From JAPLKX01 sp035530195 (GTDB lineage: Bacteria > Hydrogenedentota > Hydrogenedentia > Hydrogenedentales > SLHB01), in assembly GCA_035530195.1 (NCBI GenBank), contig DATKVG010000096.1, positions 1 through 6,237 of the forward strand: DNA of 6,237 bases. Reading direction: 5' to 3'. The position numbers and the translations under genes were made by a program. The notes beneath the pieces are model-generated. The model was not told the origin of the DNA. It searched no databases and worked only from the letters and a program-made list of their open reading frames with translations. Every line of letters starts with the position of its first letter. Position 1 is the stretch's first letter. Below, one piece after another: positions 5,897-6,237 of this stretch.

Positions 5897-5977
5897 GTCG
5901 ACATTGTCGACATTGTACTACTAACCTTCATTTTCTTGTTTTCCCGTGCAGAAATCCGCGCGTCTGGGACGCCCCCC
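5897..5977 (+). repeat. composite intergenic repeat, right copy
   Basis: This is a direct copy of the element at 254-332. The core at 5897-5940 has 40 of 44 identities, followed by a 21-nt spacer and GTCTGGGACGCCCCCC (5962-5977), which is identical to the minus-strand reading of 411-426. The sub-repeats here are GTCGACATT twice, then GTACTACTA. Beyond 5978 the inverted partner seen at the left copy is missing, and only a small GC-rich hairpin (GCACG/CGTGC near 5987-6001) follows. The two copies bracket all three genes. Confidence 0.75.
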
Positions 5978-6015
5978 GAGAGCCGGGCACGGCCGGCGTG
6001 CGAGAAACTCAAATC

Positions 6016-6083
6016 AAAGCCTCTCATCCTGAGCGACCAAGCCCTGTGGCAGGGCTTTTTTGTGGAAGAAAACCAAGATCAAA
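6016..6083 (+). repeat. terminator-bearing repeat, unit 1
   Basis: These 68 nt are almost identical to 6107-6175, differing by two substitutions and one inserted base. The head AAAGCCT.TCATCCTGAGCG is followed by a hairpin with T-tract and a purine-rich tail (GGAAGAAAACCAAGATC). After this unit a degenerate head (AAAACATGTCATCC, 6081-6094) starts and breaks off. The TGTCATCCTGAGCG head is a motif I know as a common intergenic repeat in several bacterial phyla, recalled rather than checked. Confidence 0.7.
6039..6061 (+). terminator. plus-strand Rho-independent terminator 1
   Basis: AAGCCCTG (6039-6046) pairs perfectly with CAGGGCTT (6050-6057) around a 3-nt TGG loop, ending in six T (6056-6061). 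The geometry is textbook. However, the nearest upstream gene is on the opposite strand, so no coding transcript in this window uses it. An unseen small RNA or simple repeat spread would explain it. Confidence 0.7.
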
Positions 6084-6106
6084 ACATGTCATCCAAAGCC
6101 CGCCCC

Positions 6107-6175
6107 AAAGCCTGTCATCCTGAGCGACCAAGCCCTGTCGCCAGGGCTTTTTTGTGGAAGAAAACCAAGATCAAA
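6107..6175 (+). repeat. terminator-bearing repeat, unit 2
   Basis: This is the second full unit, starting 91 bp after unit 1. A third head (AAAGCCTGTCATCCTGAGC) begins at 6173, 66 bp after this unit's start, then diverges into unrelated sequence. The spacings of 65 bp (6016 to 6081) and 66 bp (6107 to 6173) suggest an underlying period near 66 with interrupted copies. Confidence 0.7.
6130..6153 (+). terminator. plus-strand Rho-independent terminator 2
   Basis: The stem is the same as in terminator 1: AAGCCCTG (6130-6137) pairs with CAGGGCTT (6142-6149), with a 4-nt TCGC loop and six T (6148-6153). The stem is unchanged while the loop differs between the two copies, which fits selection for, or recent copying of, the hairpin. 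Confidence 0.7.
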
Positions 6176-6237
6176 GCCTGTCATCCTGAGCCCCGCCAGC
6201 CACCGGCTTTGGGTACTGCGGCGAGGCGTCTGATGGC

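Noticed and set aside
254..5977. Composite transposon with the repeats as terminal insertion sequences
   Set aside because: The repeats are under 100 bp, encode no transposase and have no terminal inverted repeats. No target-site duplication could be seen at their outer edges.
6016..6192. Possible CRISPR array from repeated units
   Set aside because: There are only two full units, the repeats of about 68 nt are too long, the spacing is irregular with no unique spacers of constant length, and each unit is a terminator hairpin.
6173..6237. Possible 3' end of a minus-strand gene entering from the right edge
   Set aside because: All three minus frames and one plus frame are open at the edge over this short stretch, and the candidate tails run into the repeat, so no frame can be preferred.

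Overview
The window is a GC-rich bacterial segment. It holds three well-supported full-length genes, flanked on both sides by repeat-rich intergenic DNA. The codon bias, the sodium:solute symporters, the secreted glycosidase-like enzyme and the hairpin repeats suggest a sugar-scavenging, probably uncultured Gram-negative lineage of the PVC, Hydrogenedentota or Planctomycete kind. No sequence here is diagnostic of a phylum, so that placement is a weak inference.

Layout. Positions 1-529 carry no convincing complete gene. They hold a possible gene end at the left edge, a 12-bp palindrome, the left copy of a composite repeat (254-332), and two hairpins in inverted orientation (325-357 and 393-422). 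Each hairpin has a T-tract facing the other, so the pair looks like a bidirectional terminator. A further hairpin lies at 473-508. Positions 530-2164 (minus) encode a sodium:solute symporter (SSS/SLC5 family) of unassigned substrate. A 189-bp divergent intergenic region follows. Positions 2354-3994 (plus) encode a second SSS transporter that strongly resembles animal SGLT sugar symporters, with almost all sugar-site and Na2-site residues kept. Its 3' end overlaps by 9 bp the 3' end of a convergent gene at 3986-5827 (minus). That gene encodes a secreted protein of about 613 residues with a probable glycosidase-type barrel, a GATase-like middle domain and a beta-rich C-terminus. A good minus-strand promoter lies just upstream of it. 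Positions 5897-5977 hold the right copy of the composite repeat, in the same orientation as the left copy. From about 6016 to the right edge there is a partly tandem repeat with two near-identical plus-strand Rho-independent terminators.

Working together. The three genes read as a small carbohydrate acquisition module. The exported enzyme would release or trim a sugar outside the cytoplasm. The SGLT-like protein would import a hexose or related polyol with sodium, and the second symporter would import another organic solute. This is inferred from gene families and adjacency. The genes are not one operon: the transporters are divergent and the enzyme gene has its own promoter.

I see no defence system, CRISPR array, transposase, tRNA or rRNA. 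The most unusual features are the composite direct repeats bracketing the whole gene cluster, the repeat-built terminators, and the enzyme family, which I cannot place in a named glycoside hydrolase family.
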